Assembly: GCF_901000735.1 (NCBI RefSeq)
Contig: NC_081546.1
Span: 23,845,009-23,909,008 of the forward strand
Reading direction: 5' to 3'
Source of the DNA: Corylus avellana
Lineage: Eukaryota; Streptophyta; Magnoliopsida; Fagales; Betulaceae
DNA length: 64,000 nt
Of this stretch, positions 47,510 to 61,586 are shown in pieces; positions within the stretch are counted from its first letter, which is position 1; every line of letters starts with the position of its first letter. A program made the position numbers and the translations under genes. The notes beneath the pieces were generated by a model. It did no database searches. It was not told where the DNA came from and saw only the letters and a list, made by a program, of their open reading frames with translations.

Positions 47510-50225
47510 ACCTGCAGCTAATTGTGCAGCTAATGCCACTTCTTTGGTTGCTTTAGATGCTTCAGTGACATGAATTAGTATTAAGACAAGACTTAGCATC
47601 AAGATGACAATATTATTCAACTGCTGGGGCATTCACATCAGAGCACCAATCTGCAATATCACTAGAAATCTATACCATTTTCCTTAAGATGTTTTTGTTT
47701 TTATGACTCTAGCTAGTACTATTATATGACTTTGAACTTCTAATCTTGTTGACCTAACAAGTAGCTGTTTCATAAATGATGAGTACTGTTGCCAGGTTTT
47801 AATGTGTCTTGATGCAAACATATAAATCAGACGATTAAGGTTTAAGTTTTTGTAATAAGTGGTGGTTTAATATGGTATCAGAACATAGGTCATGATGATT
47901 AGTTCGAACATTGTCTCCATAATTCACCTCTTATTTAAATTAAATAATGCACGTGTTAGGCTTCACTTATTAAAGAGGAATTTCAGCTCACACATGAAGC
48001 TTAAAGTTTTGGGATAAATGGTGATTTAACACTTTCCTATTAGTTTTTAACCATCCAGTTATAGTTAATTTGTAGCAAGTTGATTGTTACTTTCTTTCTT
48101 ATAGGCTCTACAATTATATATGTAGGACCTTTGGAGTAACATTACTTATTAGGCTATCAAGCTTTGAATGTTGTTTCTGTTCAAATAAGACATTGTTAAA
48201 ACCTTAATTAAATTCATTATTTTCTATTAGATTAAACTGATGCGGAGGGAAAAATAAATAAGTTAGTCTTTTTAATTTGGAAAATGTTAGGTGATCTCCC
48301 AGTATTATCCTGGTGTCTTCCTAGTCTTATGTGGATATTATTTTCTAAAAACCAAGCAAGAGAAATAAAATCAACTTTCTTTTTTGTTTTTTAAGAAAAT
48401 AATACTCACCTACGATTAAGAGGACACAAGGAAAACAATGGGAGAGCACATAACATTCCCCAATTAATTTTATTTGGATTTTATTAGTTAATTAGATTAT
48501 TTGCATTTCAATTAGTGTTTTACCTATATTTTAAGAGTTATTGTAATGGGTTTGGCCCAAAGTTTGTTAAATTAGGGTTTTTGTTATTTAATAACGGGCT
48601 TAGCCCAAAAGTCAATCAATTTAGGGTTAGGGTTTATTTTACAGTGTCTATTTAAATTGTCTTTGTACTCTTATGGAAATGAGACAATGATATTGAAAAA
48701 AAAAAATGTTTTCTTTAAGAGTTGTGATTGATCTTTCATGTAGTGAGACTTTACGTTCCTGGTGAGACGTCAAATTTATCCGATTTGTGAGATGCCGATA
48801 ATTTATCTTTATTTTGTTCTCCTTCTGTCTTGCGTCATAAGCTTTTGAAATAACAGTTAATTTAACATGATATCAAAACAAGACGTGTTGAATTAATCAC
48901 GAGACATACTTAAAAATCACGTGAGATCCATGTGTAACGTACAATCTATCTGAACTCCATCCTTTTGGTGCAAAAATAGGTCCTCTTGGTGCGAAAATAG
49001 GTCTTTAAATCTACCCATTAATTGTATTCTCAATATCAATGTATCACATGGATCAGATGCACATATCCTGTGAAAACAATTTGAAGAACTTTGGTTTAAT
49101 TTCCATGAAAGAAAAGATTCTATAAACCTTCATAGTCCTGTCATTTTTGAAGCTTTATTTTTTTATTTTTTTGTTAGGAAAATATACTTTAACCTCCCGA
49201 ACTATCACTTATTTTGCAATTAAGTTTCCAAACTTTAAAAAGTGATATTGAGGCCCCACAACTACCATCATGTGTCAAATTAAACACTTTTGCATTTTTC
49301 TCCTTTAAATACTCTTAAGTTATTAATAAATTTAATAACTTAATTAATACACAAAGATTAAGTACCACTTATATCAAAAATATTATAAGAAATGAAAATT
49401 TAACCATTTAATTAATATTTTAAGACTTCCCTCACGTATGGGCTTAAACAACCCCTCCTTCCATTCCTAATAAGTGAGACCAAACACATAGAATATTTAA
49501 TTAAAATAAAAGGTGAATTGATGTAGATAATGTTTGAACTTAAAACATTTGCTCTAATATCATGGTAATCACCAATTATCCGAAGAGTTTAAATTTTTAA
49601 AATAAGCGGTAATTTAACAAAAATCTGTACTTAATCTGTGTTCTTTTGCATAACTGACGCACCACACATACATATTAAGCTCACAAAATCTTTAGTGTAC
49701 TTAATAAATTATCCAAATAAAACAGAGCATTTTAAATTCTAAAAAGCCCTTCTCAACTATCAGTTATCTAAATGGGTTTGTCAAAAGAAATCACATAGAA
49801 AAACAAGTGCCTTTGTGCATGGTATGTATTGTTAGGTCCAAAGGCTAGGACTTATAAGCTTCAACCAAACAATAAATGGAAAAAGCATCTCCCCATTAAA
49901 TTTGGGTATTTTTTATAATGGTATTGAAAAGTGTTTCTTTTTTAAAAATAAAAATAAAATAAAAAAATAAAGTCTTTTATTTTTTTAGTGGAATCCACAT
50001 ATAAAAAAGTACTTTGTCGTATGTATTAATGACTCTTGCACCATTCTTCATTCATCATATGCTTTTGAACTATAAACAGTAAACACATCTGAGAAAAGTT
50101 CTTACATTAGCAAGTCAATTATTCATATAGGGCAGTTCTTTTCTCGAATCTAAAGAAAAGAAGGCACCATTTATTCTTTGATCATCCAAGGGGGAGAAGG
50201 GTTTTGATCTGCTATATACAACAAC
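47510..50225. other. Intergenic between KNATM and PYD1
   Basis: Both genes end here (KNATM reads rightward, PYD1 leftward), so this is a convergent 3' region. A decayed repeat at 47830-48030 contains GGTATCAGAAC and TAGTTCGAAC boxes, and a TTAGGGTTAGGGTTTATT patch with ATGAGACAATGATATTG near 48625-48695 resembles an LTR or leader end. No gene seen. Confidence 0.5.
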
Positions 50226-53200
50226 TCAGTTAGAAACCATGCTCTCACTCTCTTTCACAAAGCCATCTCCAGTCCAATCTTTGTCAGACTGTAAACCTTT
50301 CCTTGTAGCTTTCCTCTGTTTAATAGCTGCTTGTTGCCTTTGTACCAAATCCATGTGAGTTGTAAAATACTGAAGAGAAACCCTGGGAAACCACCAAAAA
50401 ACAAGAAAACATGAAAAAAGAGTGAATTTCCATATGCCAGAAGTTATTTTATTTATGAAATTTGCCCTGAACTAAACTGCATACCCCCTGAAATCTTCAA
50501 TGGAAGAGAAATTGTGTGCTTTCATAAAATCCTTCAACTCAGCACATAGCTTCTTCACAAGGCCATAACCATGCATCATAACCCCAGTACATACCTACAA
50601 ACAAAAGTTGATGGTCTCATACACTTGCGAATATCATGTAGGATTTTCTTTAAGGAATCTGTTTCATGATCTAATATAACGATTAAAAAGAAATACCATA
50701 AAAAAAAGTAGCTTCTTCAAAACAGAAATGTCTAGTGCCCATTGATTGAGGACTTGAAGTGCAGCAGATCCTATTGCATGCACTAGGTTTTGATGACCAT
50801 CAAGTATATGTTTAAAATTAAATGTTAGATGTCTAAGTTAAAACTATTGTGGAAGAAAAAGGAAGTCCAGTGCTTTTACTGAGCTCCAAACTGCCACTAG
50901 GTTTTCAATGACTTCAAAACATTTAAGCCAGTTCTTCCTCTAGCAGCGTGATGATTTTTTTTTACAAGTTTGTTGTAAAGGTGAAAAATCTTATTTATTC
51001 ATTATTGTTATAATCACATTTCAAATTTTAGCTTACTCCAATGTTAGTTATGTTAAAGCAATGATCACAGCAACTCAGCCGTAGTTTTTTTAATATTTGC
51101 ATAAATTATAAACAATGTTTTAGCATGGACATGCCCTCTCAAGTCTCAACACTGTCAGTATGCTTAAACATTGATCAAGAACAACGTAATTGAAAATACC
51201 CTTTTGGAAGGCAGTTGCTAGGTAGGTCAGGAATTTTATGTACCTCACCTATACGACACGTTTGGATTAGAGCAGAACCGAGATTTCAAAGACGCCAATT
51301 TTCAAGTTCCTAAAGTGTAGGACCGTGATTTCCAAAAGAAAAAAGAAATCTTTACATCTGTACGAGTCTAAAACAAGTATGGACAAAAAAACCATTTGTA
51401 TAGTAAATTACACTATGAGCATCATGTCAAATTGGGAGAGCACTTTATCCCAAGTATGGTATGTCAATTTGAATTTCCAAACACATGGTTATCAGATGCA
51501 ATGAAATTTATTTTTTATATAAAGAAACAATGGAGTTATTTCTCCGTACCTGAACAGTATCTGCTCCAAGAAGAATGAATTCTGCAGCATCACCACCCGT
51601 CTCAACACCTCCAATACCAGAAAGCGACAAGTCCTTATCACCAAATTCTGACTTCATCATTTTTGCAATACTCATCACTTTTGCAAGAGCAATAGGATGA
51701 ACTGCCTTTGAAGAGTAGCCCCCGGGAGTTGAGTATCTGTTAACAAAATTTAAGCATATGAATTTTCCAGTGGCAAATGATATAAGTCAATGCAAAAGTG
51801 TCATATTGCTCAATTTGAGATTGCAAACCCCTCAACACAAGGCTCTGGATGTAAGGTGTCGAGATTTATTCCCATTACACTCATGATTGTGTTAATAGCA
51901 GCTATCCCTTCGCATCCTGATGCAAGAGCCACCCTAGCTGGCTGTATACAGAAGCAGGATTGATAAATAAGCCACTCTGAGTAAGAAACCAATCAAAACA
52001 TCACTGTAAATGAAAATAAATAATACACTTTTGTGACATGCATCTAGAAGAAAACGGAGAGAGAATATGAAGAGGAAGGAAAAGAGGATTTTTTTTTTTT
52101 TTTTTTTTTTTTTGGAAGCACCAGTTCATTTATTTTCATCTATTAAGAAAAGAGCAAGACAAAATATGCAGAATGATGCTTCATCCCCAATCCCTAGGGA
52201 AAAAAAGGAGAAAACATTGAAGTTTTGAGATTGCACTAGTAATTAAATCACATGAAAAATTGGGGTGGGGGGTGGGGGACACAGGATGACTTAACAATAT
52301 GGCCTGGTCAAATTTCATCTCTATAAGCAAAAGGATGTGCCTGGCCTCAAAATATGTTCACTAGTACAACAGATTTTCATTTTATTTCAGGCCATAGAAT
52401 CTGTTCCAGTCAAGGGTAATATTTCTTTTTTTTTTTTAATGCATATAATGTAATTGTTGTTTAAAACATCAAATTACTCGGCGGTTGTTTCTGTAATTAT
52501 AGATACGGTATTGTTTAAGACATAATCAGAAAAAACAGTTTTCAACAGTTAATCCTTCTTTGTCACTGATTCATACTCTTTTGTCTTTCATATAAGTAAC
52601 AATTACTTTCAAATTCGGCACTGATTCTTATTTTTTTTTTTCCCCAGAAAAAACTCATACATTAGTGCGGCCAGGCAGAATTTTGCAAAAGATCTTTTAG
52701 AGAATGGTCCTTTCAAAAGATATTACAATTTAATTAAAGATGTAAAACAGAAAGCAGGCTAGTAATTAGTTAGATAAGGAAGAGCTTTATATTTGCTAAC
52801 CAACGCATCATTTCTATCCACTAGACATGATCCATACTAGGTGCTGGTCATTTTTAGTAAAGGTCTCGTCATTAAATCAGCCAAAATGACAGTTTCCTGA
52901 TCCAAGCATTTGCAGCTTCACTGAAGCAATGCAATATATGTTTCAATATCCAACAGCAACTACGGCATAAATGCTTGTACCAGTGGTAACAATGCATGGA
53001 TTAGTCACAATATTAGCCCAAAATGATTGACACAGAGCTACGCAGGCCAAAGATATTGGCCACAAATTCGCATGTCATTCAAAAGATGAGATGTAGAAAC
53101 AACATCCCCATGCATCAAATATGTGCTACCTTCTTCACATGTGCACCTTAGGAGATAACTATGGGAACAAAATAGCAACCCAACCTGTGTTATATCAGTG

Positions 53201-56200
53201 ATGTTAGGAGTCATCTTTGCCCAAACAGGAACTGTAGCTTTCGCATTTATCCATCCACAAACCTCTTCTAAAAGGGCACAATCTTGCCCAACTGCAGCAC
53301 CCATTTTGCGCTCTGGCATACCATGGGGACATGAGAAATTGATTTCTAAGGCATCCTAAAGAACAATGACAGAAATTTTAGATGACAAGAGCTTTTACAT
53401 GAAAGAAGTATCTATCACAGTAGAAAATTAGGCAATGACTGTAGCTTACAATTCCAGTTTGCTCAACTCTGTCAATAAGTTCCTCCCAAGCAGCTTTGTC
53501 ATACTCCTCCATAATTGAAGCAATGAGAATCCTATCCGGATACTCTTCTTTTAATTGCTTGAATTCTTTCAACATAATTTCAAGAGGCCGATCGCTTATA
53601 AGTTCTATGTTCTCCCACCCAATAATTTGTCCTTTGGCTGAGCCATTTGCTCCTGCTCGTAGACGGGCATACCGAGGGGTCACATTTATAACTTTGGCAG
53701 CATCTAGTGACACCTAGCAAACAAATAAATTAAGATCTAGAGCTACATTTTCAAAAGCCAAAATCAACATCACAGTTCAGATTCATTGAAGGAAAAAAAA
53801 TAAAAAAATAAAAAATGAAAAGGTAAGGATTGGACATCACCACTTCACATTGGGCATGACAATGGTAATAAGAACTTAGGTTTTCCAAAAATACATGCAA
53901 TTTCTCCTAAAGCTTTTGAAGTTTTGGCATCAAGTTACAAAATATCCCTTAGGAGATAAAAAATTCAAGCATATATTGCTCAACCATACACTTTCATCGT
54001 CCTCCTTTAATTTGTATCAGTTGCACCTATCTGAACTATTTGGAAGTTGCCACAAGTATCACATTTTAAAGTTCTACTCAACTTAGGGCCATATTACTTA
54101 TTGGTGCAGTCAATCTGTCTTCCAGGACTTGCTTAGGATTAGGTTCTTATCATCAAACTAAAAAGTTTGCTATCTTTTAGATATTCATTATATTGGGATA
54201 AATATCCTTAAAGTGGGGATATTGAAGAGGGCATGACCCAAAACCTTAAAGCAGGATAGACCATGTAGATGTTTTACAGGACAGCTACTAGCTTGTATCC
54301 CGTGCTTTGCAAGGGTTTTTTAAATCTATATTAATTTTTTATGAACTTTTATACTTTTAGTTTTTGAGTACATTATACTATTCTTACAGAAGTTTTTTTT
54401 TTTTTTAAAGATTCTGTAATTGGTGAACACTCTCAATGGCTAAAGGGGTTCCTGTTAAGGGCCCAATTAGTCATTTCCGGACATCTTACATCAGAATCGG
54501 CAATTGCTGCCACTTTCCTCATGTGCTTGTCGGATCGGGGAAAACATTGCATTAGTAGATCCACCCAATATGGAGAAGACAAAATTGTTTCAAGCACCGA
54601 CAAAACCAGAAGCGCCCCTTGTAACAATTCAGAGTTGAATAAAAAACACTTACAGCACCTCTTAAGCTTCTTCTGATTGCCTTCTTTCTTAGGTGTGATT
54701 GCTTAAGAAACCTAGGTTTTATTACCAACGCATTTTATCTTCTTTGTACAATTACAGATCTGATTCGGTTCTTGCAGCAAACCAGGCCTTAGAACACTCA
54801 AATAAACCACATTACAAAAAAAAAAAAAAAATTAAAAAAATTTTAAAAAAAAACCTTTATTTTATTATGAAACGATAAAAACCTTTTCCACCAAGCCAAA
54901 CTACCCCCTCTACATCGTACAAAAACCTTAAATTCCAAATTTATGGTTCTGAATTCAGAACACCTTATGCAAACAAGTCTTAGTAAAGTGGTATGGGATA
55001 AGCGTAAAGTGAATGTCAGGTTTTTAGTCTTGGTAAATTCAATGTCAAAACATGGTTTGATGTAAGCCTTAGGTTTAGATTTGAGTTGGGATCAAAATGC
55101 AGTTGAAGAGGCATGGAAAATTGAAGTTGAGAAGACCTTGATTGATCCCTCAGCCTATGCTCAATTGACCAAGCATGTGCAACAAGTTCAATACTAAAAT
55201 CCAAGGGGCTCGGTCAATCAAGCATGGAACAAGGTGATGCAAAGATGGTGCACAACAGTCCAATAGTAAAACCCGAGAGGGTCGGTCGACCGAGGTAGAG
55301 CAAGTTGCAATTAAACCTCAAAACCGTAATGGCTCAATCAACTGAACTTGAGCCTCGGTCAACCAAGACCTGCCGCTAAGCTTATTATGTTAAACCAACT
55401 TTGACCTAAAACCTTCATTGTTCCCCTCTCTATATAAGCATCTCATACCATGAATTCCATAGACCCAGAAAGGCAGTATCTCAATTGTTTTGGAGAGATT
55501 TAATATTGAGCCTAAACAGATCAAAAACTACTCCTAGTTTAATTCTTCTCATTCAAATCACAGAAAAGCCTACAGCCACAGAGTTCTAAGTTGAAGCGGA
55601 TGGCATTTGCTTGTGAAGGTGGTCCATATAGAAGAAGGCAAGGTTCTAGAGCCACTACAGTGGGAGCAGAACATGTTGTCTGTCGGGGTTGTAAGATTGG
55701 ATCTTTGGAGTTATAAAGATTTTGTAAGTAAGAACAATTTGTAACATAAGTCTATAGTGGATGTCTTTGGGCTTGGCTGGCCCTCGGAGTGGTTTTACTT
55801 TTGAAGAGATCTTCAAAAAGTTTCCACTTTGCCACCAAATTTGTGTGTTAATTTATTTTCTACATATCTTGATTGTGGTGTCAATATATGTGGTGATTAA
55901 ATTAATAACTTTTTTTTGTTGGTAAATTGGATTAATAACAATATGGGGTCACCACTGCAATCATCACTTATGCACCCAATAAATAAAATTAGGCTTCTTT
56001 GCAACTCCACCTACAACATCTTATGGGAAACCCAAGGGAAACCCTTCGGCCCTTTTAATTCCTAATCAGCACAGGATCAAAATTGTACTTAAGAAGATAG
56101 TCAAATAAGTAGGAATTAGAATACACCCAGCTGCAACCCATGTTGTCAGTAAGAGTGATAAAGACCAGGCAGGTAATCTCCTGATTCAGGTTTCATATCA

Positions 56201-57113
56201 AGCCAGCAATTGAAGAATGCAAAAAGCATTTTGAAAATGGATCATCGTGTTCATTTTGAAATAAATTTGGTGCAGAACCCTTATCAAGAAACTGAATACA
56301 GAACATACTTCCAGTCATAGTATTGAGTGATTGAAATTAGGAAGAGAAGAAATTTCAACAAATAGGTAACTAATCAAATTGTCATGATTCAGCTTTGCAA
56401 TTTGCAAATGTCACATCACTGGTCTAAGAGAACTCATTTCAAGGTGAACAAGAACTTCTTACAAGGTTGATTACACGGCGTCAGGCTGTGTGAGTTTTGA
56501 AAAGGTTGGCAACAAAGATATTGGATAACAATCGGCTGAACTTCCAACTTTGCACTGAAAAAATTCAGTGGGCTATGAAGATAATATAATATACCTACTA
56601 TAATTTGCCAACATGTTCACAGCAGCTCTTGACAATGCTATTATTAACTAATTTGAGAATTCCCCTAAAATTATCCGAAATCCAAGTACTTTATACTTCA
56701 TTTCATATATTCTTCCGAGACATATACATCACTACAAATCAAAAGTCGAAATTTATTCTTTTTTTTTATTATTACATATTCTAGGCAACCACACAGAGCA
56801 CAGAGCTGACACCAAACAGAGCAGAGCAAAAAGGACTTACAGTTTTGGCAATCACAGCACCCCAGCCCTCATCAAATGCCCTCTTCATGACGGTGTAGTT
56901 AGTCCCCGGCGGACCCGACCCAATAACGAACGGGTTAGGCATATGCAACCCATTGACAGTCACGCCAAGATCGGGCTCAGCCTGAGCCTCCGACGACGCA
57001 AACACCTTGAACCCAACTCTACCGGGGCGAGCCCAGCTCGTCCTTGGCCGAGTCCTGGCGAACTCGGGCACCGAGTTCTTGCCCCTGAGCTGAGTCAAAC
57101 TAAGAGACGCCAT
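50226..57113 (-). CDS. PYD1: Dihydropyrimidine dehydrogenase, plastidial (PYD1), 424 aa, seven exons
   Basis: First step of uracil and thymine breakdown, reducing them to dihydro forms with NADPH in plastids. Exons: 57113-56841, 53713-53450, 53355-53185, 51941-51829, 51736-51550, 50594-50485, 50382-50226; GT/AG borders keep frame throughout. Residues 1-40 are Ser, Arg and Thr-rich, a chloroplast transit peptide. The FMN-barrel fold (DHOdehase family) follows: GLHMPNPFVIGSGPPG near 54, NVTPRYARLR at 101, and the active loop EINFSCPHGMPERKMG, where Cys188 aligns with the catalytic Cys of mammalian DPD. The C-terminal end is YFTTHMDLV then DWTGDGFVKE. The N-terminal Fe-S and NADPH domains of animal DPD are absent, as usual in plants. 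Length fits Arabidopsis PYD1. The first intron (3.1 kb) and third (1.2 kb) carry repeat DNA. Confidence 0.96.
52089..52113. repeat. T25 homopolymer in PYD1 intron 3
   Basis: Perfect 25-base T run. On the minus strand it could be a LINE tail, but I find no duplication to prove it. Confidence 0.8.
55010..55930. mobile_element. LTR-like fragment in PYD1 intron 1
   Basis: It contains GGTCGGTCGACCGAGG and CCTCGGTCAACCAAGACC motifs, CTCTATATAAGCATCTC as a TATA promoter, and a leader-like stretch, resembling U3/R of an LTR on the plus strand (antisense to the gene). Ends not found. Confidence 0.45.
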
Positions 57114-57806
57114 GGATCAAAAGCTCTCGAGAAATCTTGGGCTGAAGCTAGAAGAATTATAAAGATGAAGAAGAAAAAGGAGGTGGCAGTTGAATCTGAG
57201 TTGTAATATATTCTTTGGGATCTGAGAGAACGTGGAATTATTGAAATCGTTTGCATTTGGGTTTGATTAATCAGAGCTGAAATGTTTGAATATTTTACTC
57301 GAACGGAAGATCATGTTGCATGTGGATATTTATTTTTTCAGATGGAATTATTAAAATATTAATTTAATAATTAATAATTAATAATTAAACTCCAATTATA
57401 GGAGATTTCAGTTAGTTCCGAGGACAAAGATATGACTTGGAATCTAACTTTATACTTTACACTTAATTTATTAAATTTTTTTAAGTGTTATGTTTTGGTT
57501 ATTAGTGTTGAAATATTGATTAAATAAATAATTATTTTTTATTATTTTAAAATTTTAAAATAGCTAATGATTTAACTGGGGTTTCATTAAAAAATGGAGG
57601 AGCAAGTGACCCGCATTTGATTCAAGGAGAAGGAGTTGTGGTATTTTTGGATGAATTATTGTAGGATTAATGGAAGAGAATCAAATGGTTATAACAGAGT
57701 TTTTGTTATTCATATTAACAATTAATCTAGGAGGAATGTTTATGTGGCGCTAACAACTTAATAATTATCTTTGTAGTTCTATAATGTTTCAGTTTATGTT
57801 CTTACC
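57114..57806. other. PYD1 upstream region, intergenic
   Basis: Probable promoter and leader of PYD1 (57114-57300), then AT-rich DNA. No other gene. Confidence 0.5.
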
Positions 57807-57920
57807 GTTCTCAATGGGTAGTTCAATCGGCTATGAACCATGCCTCATGAAGCGGAGGTCACTAATTTGAATCATCTATTCTCCTTCCCTTGTATGGACA
57901 TGTCCAAAAAAAAACAAAAG
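57807..57920 (+). mobile_element. tRNA-derived SINE, second copy
   Basis: A box GTAGTTCAATCGG, B box-like GGAGGTCACTAATTTGAATC, 3' motif CTTGTATGGACATGTCC and A tail. Flanked by a 15-bp near-duplication (57792-57806 GTTTATGTTCTTACC, 57921-57935 GTTTCTGCTCCTACC, 12 of 15 match), so older than the copy at 2725-2836. Confidence 0.85.
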
Positions 57921-58862
57921 GTTTCTGCTCCTACCTATTACCTAGATAAAGGTTTTTATGAAGGGTGTAAACAATTTATTAGACATCACATCTTGTGAAA
58001 TGAGTGTCATATATGTGAGATGAGGTAGAATTGCTTCCATGCTCTCTTTTTCATATGATGGATCTCATGTGTATGAGAAGAGGTGCAAGAACAATTATTC
58101 GAGGTGTAAAAATTATTGTTCCCATAATCCAACCAATAACATTAGGACAAAAAGAAATTAAAAGATGTGATTGAATAGGATTGTAAACAATAAATAAGTT
58201 CATTGGAGTCGTAGGTTATTCAAGTTTGTTCCGATAAATTTAATGATAATTGTTGAAGCATATTTTCACACCGTTGGACGGGATGATGAGTTCTTGTAAA
58301 ATAAGGAAGTGTATGGGACAAACGTCTACCCAAGGAAATGTAATGCTCGAGAATTCAATCTCATGGAATAATTGAGAAACGTTGGTTTAATGATAAAAAG
58401 AAATTATTGTTATGTTTTTATACTTGTCTTAGACATGCTATAAAAATATAAGATCATTTGGGATATGTTTAAGGGTCGTAAAAGAGACGAAATGATTATG
58501 CGAATTTGAAATTCGAGCAGGTGAAAACAGGGTTATACAAACTTCAAACGATTTGTGTCAAATATTAAAACAATCATCCCAGAGTCATCTATCTATCCTT
58601 AAAATTTCTGGTCAATCAGAGTCTGTTTGAGCGACAAGAAAAGCCCAAGAAGGACCAAGTGCTGGCAACCCAGGGTTGGCCGACATGTGGCAACACAAGG
58701 TTGTGCCAAGTTAACCATAGCTAGGGTTGCTACCAACTGACCCTAGGATTCCACATTGAAATTTTTAAAATTTTATGAAGAAGATTAAAAATCGCTTGGT
58801 GGTTAAGAGGGGATAACTAAAGTTTCCCATAAAATTGAAAGTAAATATAAAGGAAAACTATA
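57921..58862. other. Intergenic, no gene seen
   Basis: AT-rich, low-complexity DNA; no domain-bearing frame. Confidence 0.5.
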
Positions 58863-60566
58863 CTAATCCCTTGAGGCTGCCACTCTATTTGCAATGTTCC
58901 CTAAACTATTAAAGGCTTTCACTAACCCCTTCCAAACTACTAAAGGTTTTCGAATGACAATAATCGAGAAACAACAGTACAATAGTACACCAAACGTTCA
59001 AGCATAATATCGAACATTCGATGACAGTCTAAAAAACAGTTTTAACTCATTATCTACCTTGTCTCGCATGCACCACCCCTAAACCTAGAAAAAGAAATCT
59101 TAGAGAAGAAAGAAGGAGATTTGAGCTTTACCTTACCCTCCTTGAGGTAAGCCCTTTATATTAAAATGGTTTTCATGTTGCTAACAGTTTTTCTATACTT
59201 CTTGCAAGTTTTACAGTACCATGAATAAGCTTGTGTATGATTTTCCCTTAACAAGCAAAAGGTTTTTAAATGCTTTAAATCGCTCCGTGATTTCATGAAC
59301 TTGCATGATGATGTGCCTTAGTATGTTTGTAAAAACCTTTTAAAAGGCCTAGGATGAGATTTGCTACGTGATGGGTTGAAAATATGAGCGTTTCTTGAAC
59401 CTTGGCATTCTGACCAAACGTTCCATGCTCTTTAGCCGAATGTTCGACCTCGAATCTGAACATTCGACCTCAAGCCTAAACGTTTGATCATGTGATAGAA
59501 CGTCCGACCTGTGTCAAGAATGAGTAAAATTAGGCTATTATGACTTTCTAGCTAGTTGTTTCTCGATTAGGTCTCTACGTGCTTAAATAGGTTCTCTGGT
59601 ACTGCGAATGACGATAAACTATGTTCGTTATAGCAGGAACTGAGGATATCAGAGTATTTGAGGAAATGTACAAGGTAAGTAAATACTTATGACTACTTTA
59701 CTTAAAAAAAAATGCAATAAGTCAACTTTCTAAGCACACGAATGTGTAAAGATAATTACTTTTCAAGCAACTTGGCAAATGTTGATGTGTGCCAAATATT
59801 GTATATTTGGACCCCTTAAATTACTTTTGTTAATCCTTTAGCTGTGTTATTATTTGATTTCTGGGTTAGTTTTGTGTCTTTAGTGTTTGGTAGCTTGCTA
59901 TTGGAAAACCGCGGGATTTATGCGAAAGTTGCACGCTTTGGAGAAGCTGCCAACGGACCTACGATCGAGCGAAGGATACTACGTTCGAGCGCACCTTCGC
60001 TTGTGCCCAGTGCCCCACGATCGAGAGTAGACACGCCCAGTCCAAAGCCCATCGCTCACGCATACTTGCGCCGTAGAGAGGAATTGATGCTCGAGTGTAC
60101 CAAGTGTGTGATCCAGCGCACTTGTCCGATCTGGCAGCGAGTTTTATTCTAATTCAACTTGTAAACCCTAGTTTTAGGCCTATAAATAGATAATTCTAAG
60201 ATTAGTTTAGGGAGGCTGCGAATTTCGCGATTTTAGATGAGAAAGAAGAGAGTTTTAGGGTTTTCTAGCTTTTGTATCTCAACTTTGTGATTCCATATTT
60301 GTAAGTACTCAATTTTCCATGATGAATTCAATGAATTGTGTTTTGTTTTTCAATACCATGAGAGGCTAAACCTTCAACCGAGGTTAAAGATGAAGCCTCA
60401 CTTATGATTAGCAACTTTGTTTCATGTATGTAGTGTTTCCCAATTTATTGGTTTAATTTCCCAATTGTTTTACTTCTAATCAATTGGATTGAATAATTCT
60501 TGGATATCTTTTGTGATTCAAGGATACACTTGATGATTCAAGATGATTCAATACAATTGATTGTTT
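58863..60566. repeat. First copy of a 1.7-kb duplicated block (suspected assembly artefact)
   Basis: 58863-60566 is near-identical to 60667-62367, separated by exactly 100 N. The block carries an LTR segment with ACGTTCG-type motifs up to 59782 and then the first 784 bp of the solo LTR family (starts TGATGTGTGCC at 59783). The LTR lies at the same place in both copies. Confidence 0.9.
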
Positions 60567-60666
60567 NNNNNNNNNNNNNNNNNNNNNNNNNNNNNNNNNN
60601 NNNNNNNNNNNNNNNNNNNNNNNNNNNNNNNNNNNNNNNNNNNNNNNNNNNNNNNNNNNNNNNNNN
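60567..60666. other. Assembly gap (100 N)
   Basis: Exactly 100 N between two near-identical 1.7-kb blocks. Confidence 0.97.
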
Positions 60667-61586
60667 CTAATCCCTTGAGGCTGCCACTCTATTTGCAATG
60701 TTCCCTAAACTATTAAAGGCTTTCACTAACCCCTTCCAAACTACTAAAGGTTTTCGAATGACCTTAATCGAGAAACAACAGTACAATAGTACACCAAACG
60801 TTCGAGCATAATATCAAACGTTCGATGACAGTCTAAAAAACAGTTTTAACCCATTATCTACCTTGTCTCGCATGCACCACCCCTAAACCTAGAAAAAGGA
60901 ATCTTAGAGAAGAAAGAAGGAGATTTGAGCTTTACCTTACCCTCTTTGAGGTAAGCCCTTTATATTAAAATGGTTTTCATGTTGCTAACAGTTTTTTTGT
61001 ACTTCTTGCAAGTTTTACAGTACCATGAATAAGCTTGTGTATGATTTTTCCTTAACAAGCAAAAGGTTTTTAAATGCTTTAAATCGCTCTATGATTTCAT
61101 GAACTTGCATGATGATGTGCCTTAGTATGTTTGTAAAAACCTTTTAAAAGGCCTAGGATGAGATTTGCTACATGATGGGTTGAAAATAGGAGCGTTGCTT
61201 GAACCTTGGCATTCTGACCAAACATTCCATGCTCTTTAGCCGAATGTTCGACCTCGAATCTGAACATTCGACCTCAAGCCTAAACGTTTGATCATGTGAT
61301 AGAACGTCCGACCTGTGTCAAGAATGAGTAAAATTAGGCTATTATGACTTTCTAGCTAGTTGTTTCTCGATTAGGTCTCTACGTGCTTAAATAGGTTCTC
61401 TGGTACTGCGAATGACGATAAACTATGTTCGTTATAGCAGGAACTAAGGATATCAGAGTATTTGAGGAAACGTACAAGGGAAGTAAATACTTACGACTAC
61501 TTTACTTAAAAAAAAAAAAAAATGCAATAAGTCAACTTTCTAAGCATGTGTAAAGATAATTACTTTTCAAGCAACTTGGCAAATGC
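60667..61586. repeat. Second copy of the duplicated LTR-derived block
   Basis: Aligns with 58863-59782 with scattered substitutions and small indels; see the entry for the first copy. It contains CGTTCGAGC, AATGTTCGACC and AACGTCCGACC motifs and a GGAAGTAAATACTTACGAC block shared with other LTRs here. Confidence 0.85.

Noticed and set aside
52089..52430. LINE insertion in PYD1 intron 3
   Set aside because: A 25-T run suggests a tail, but no flanking duplication or second end was found.
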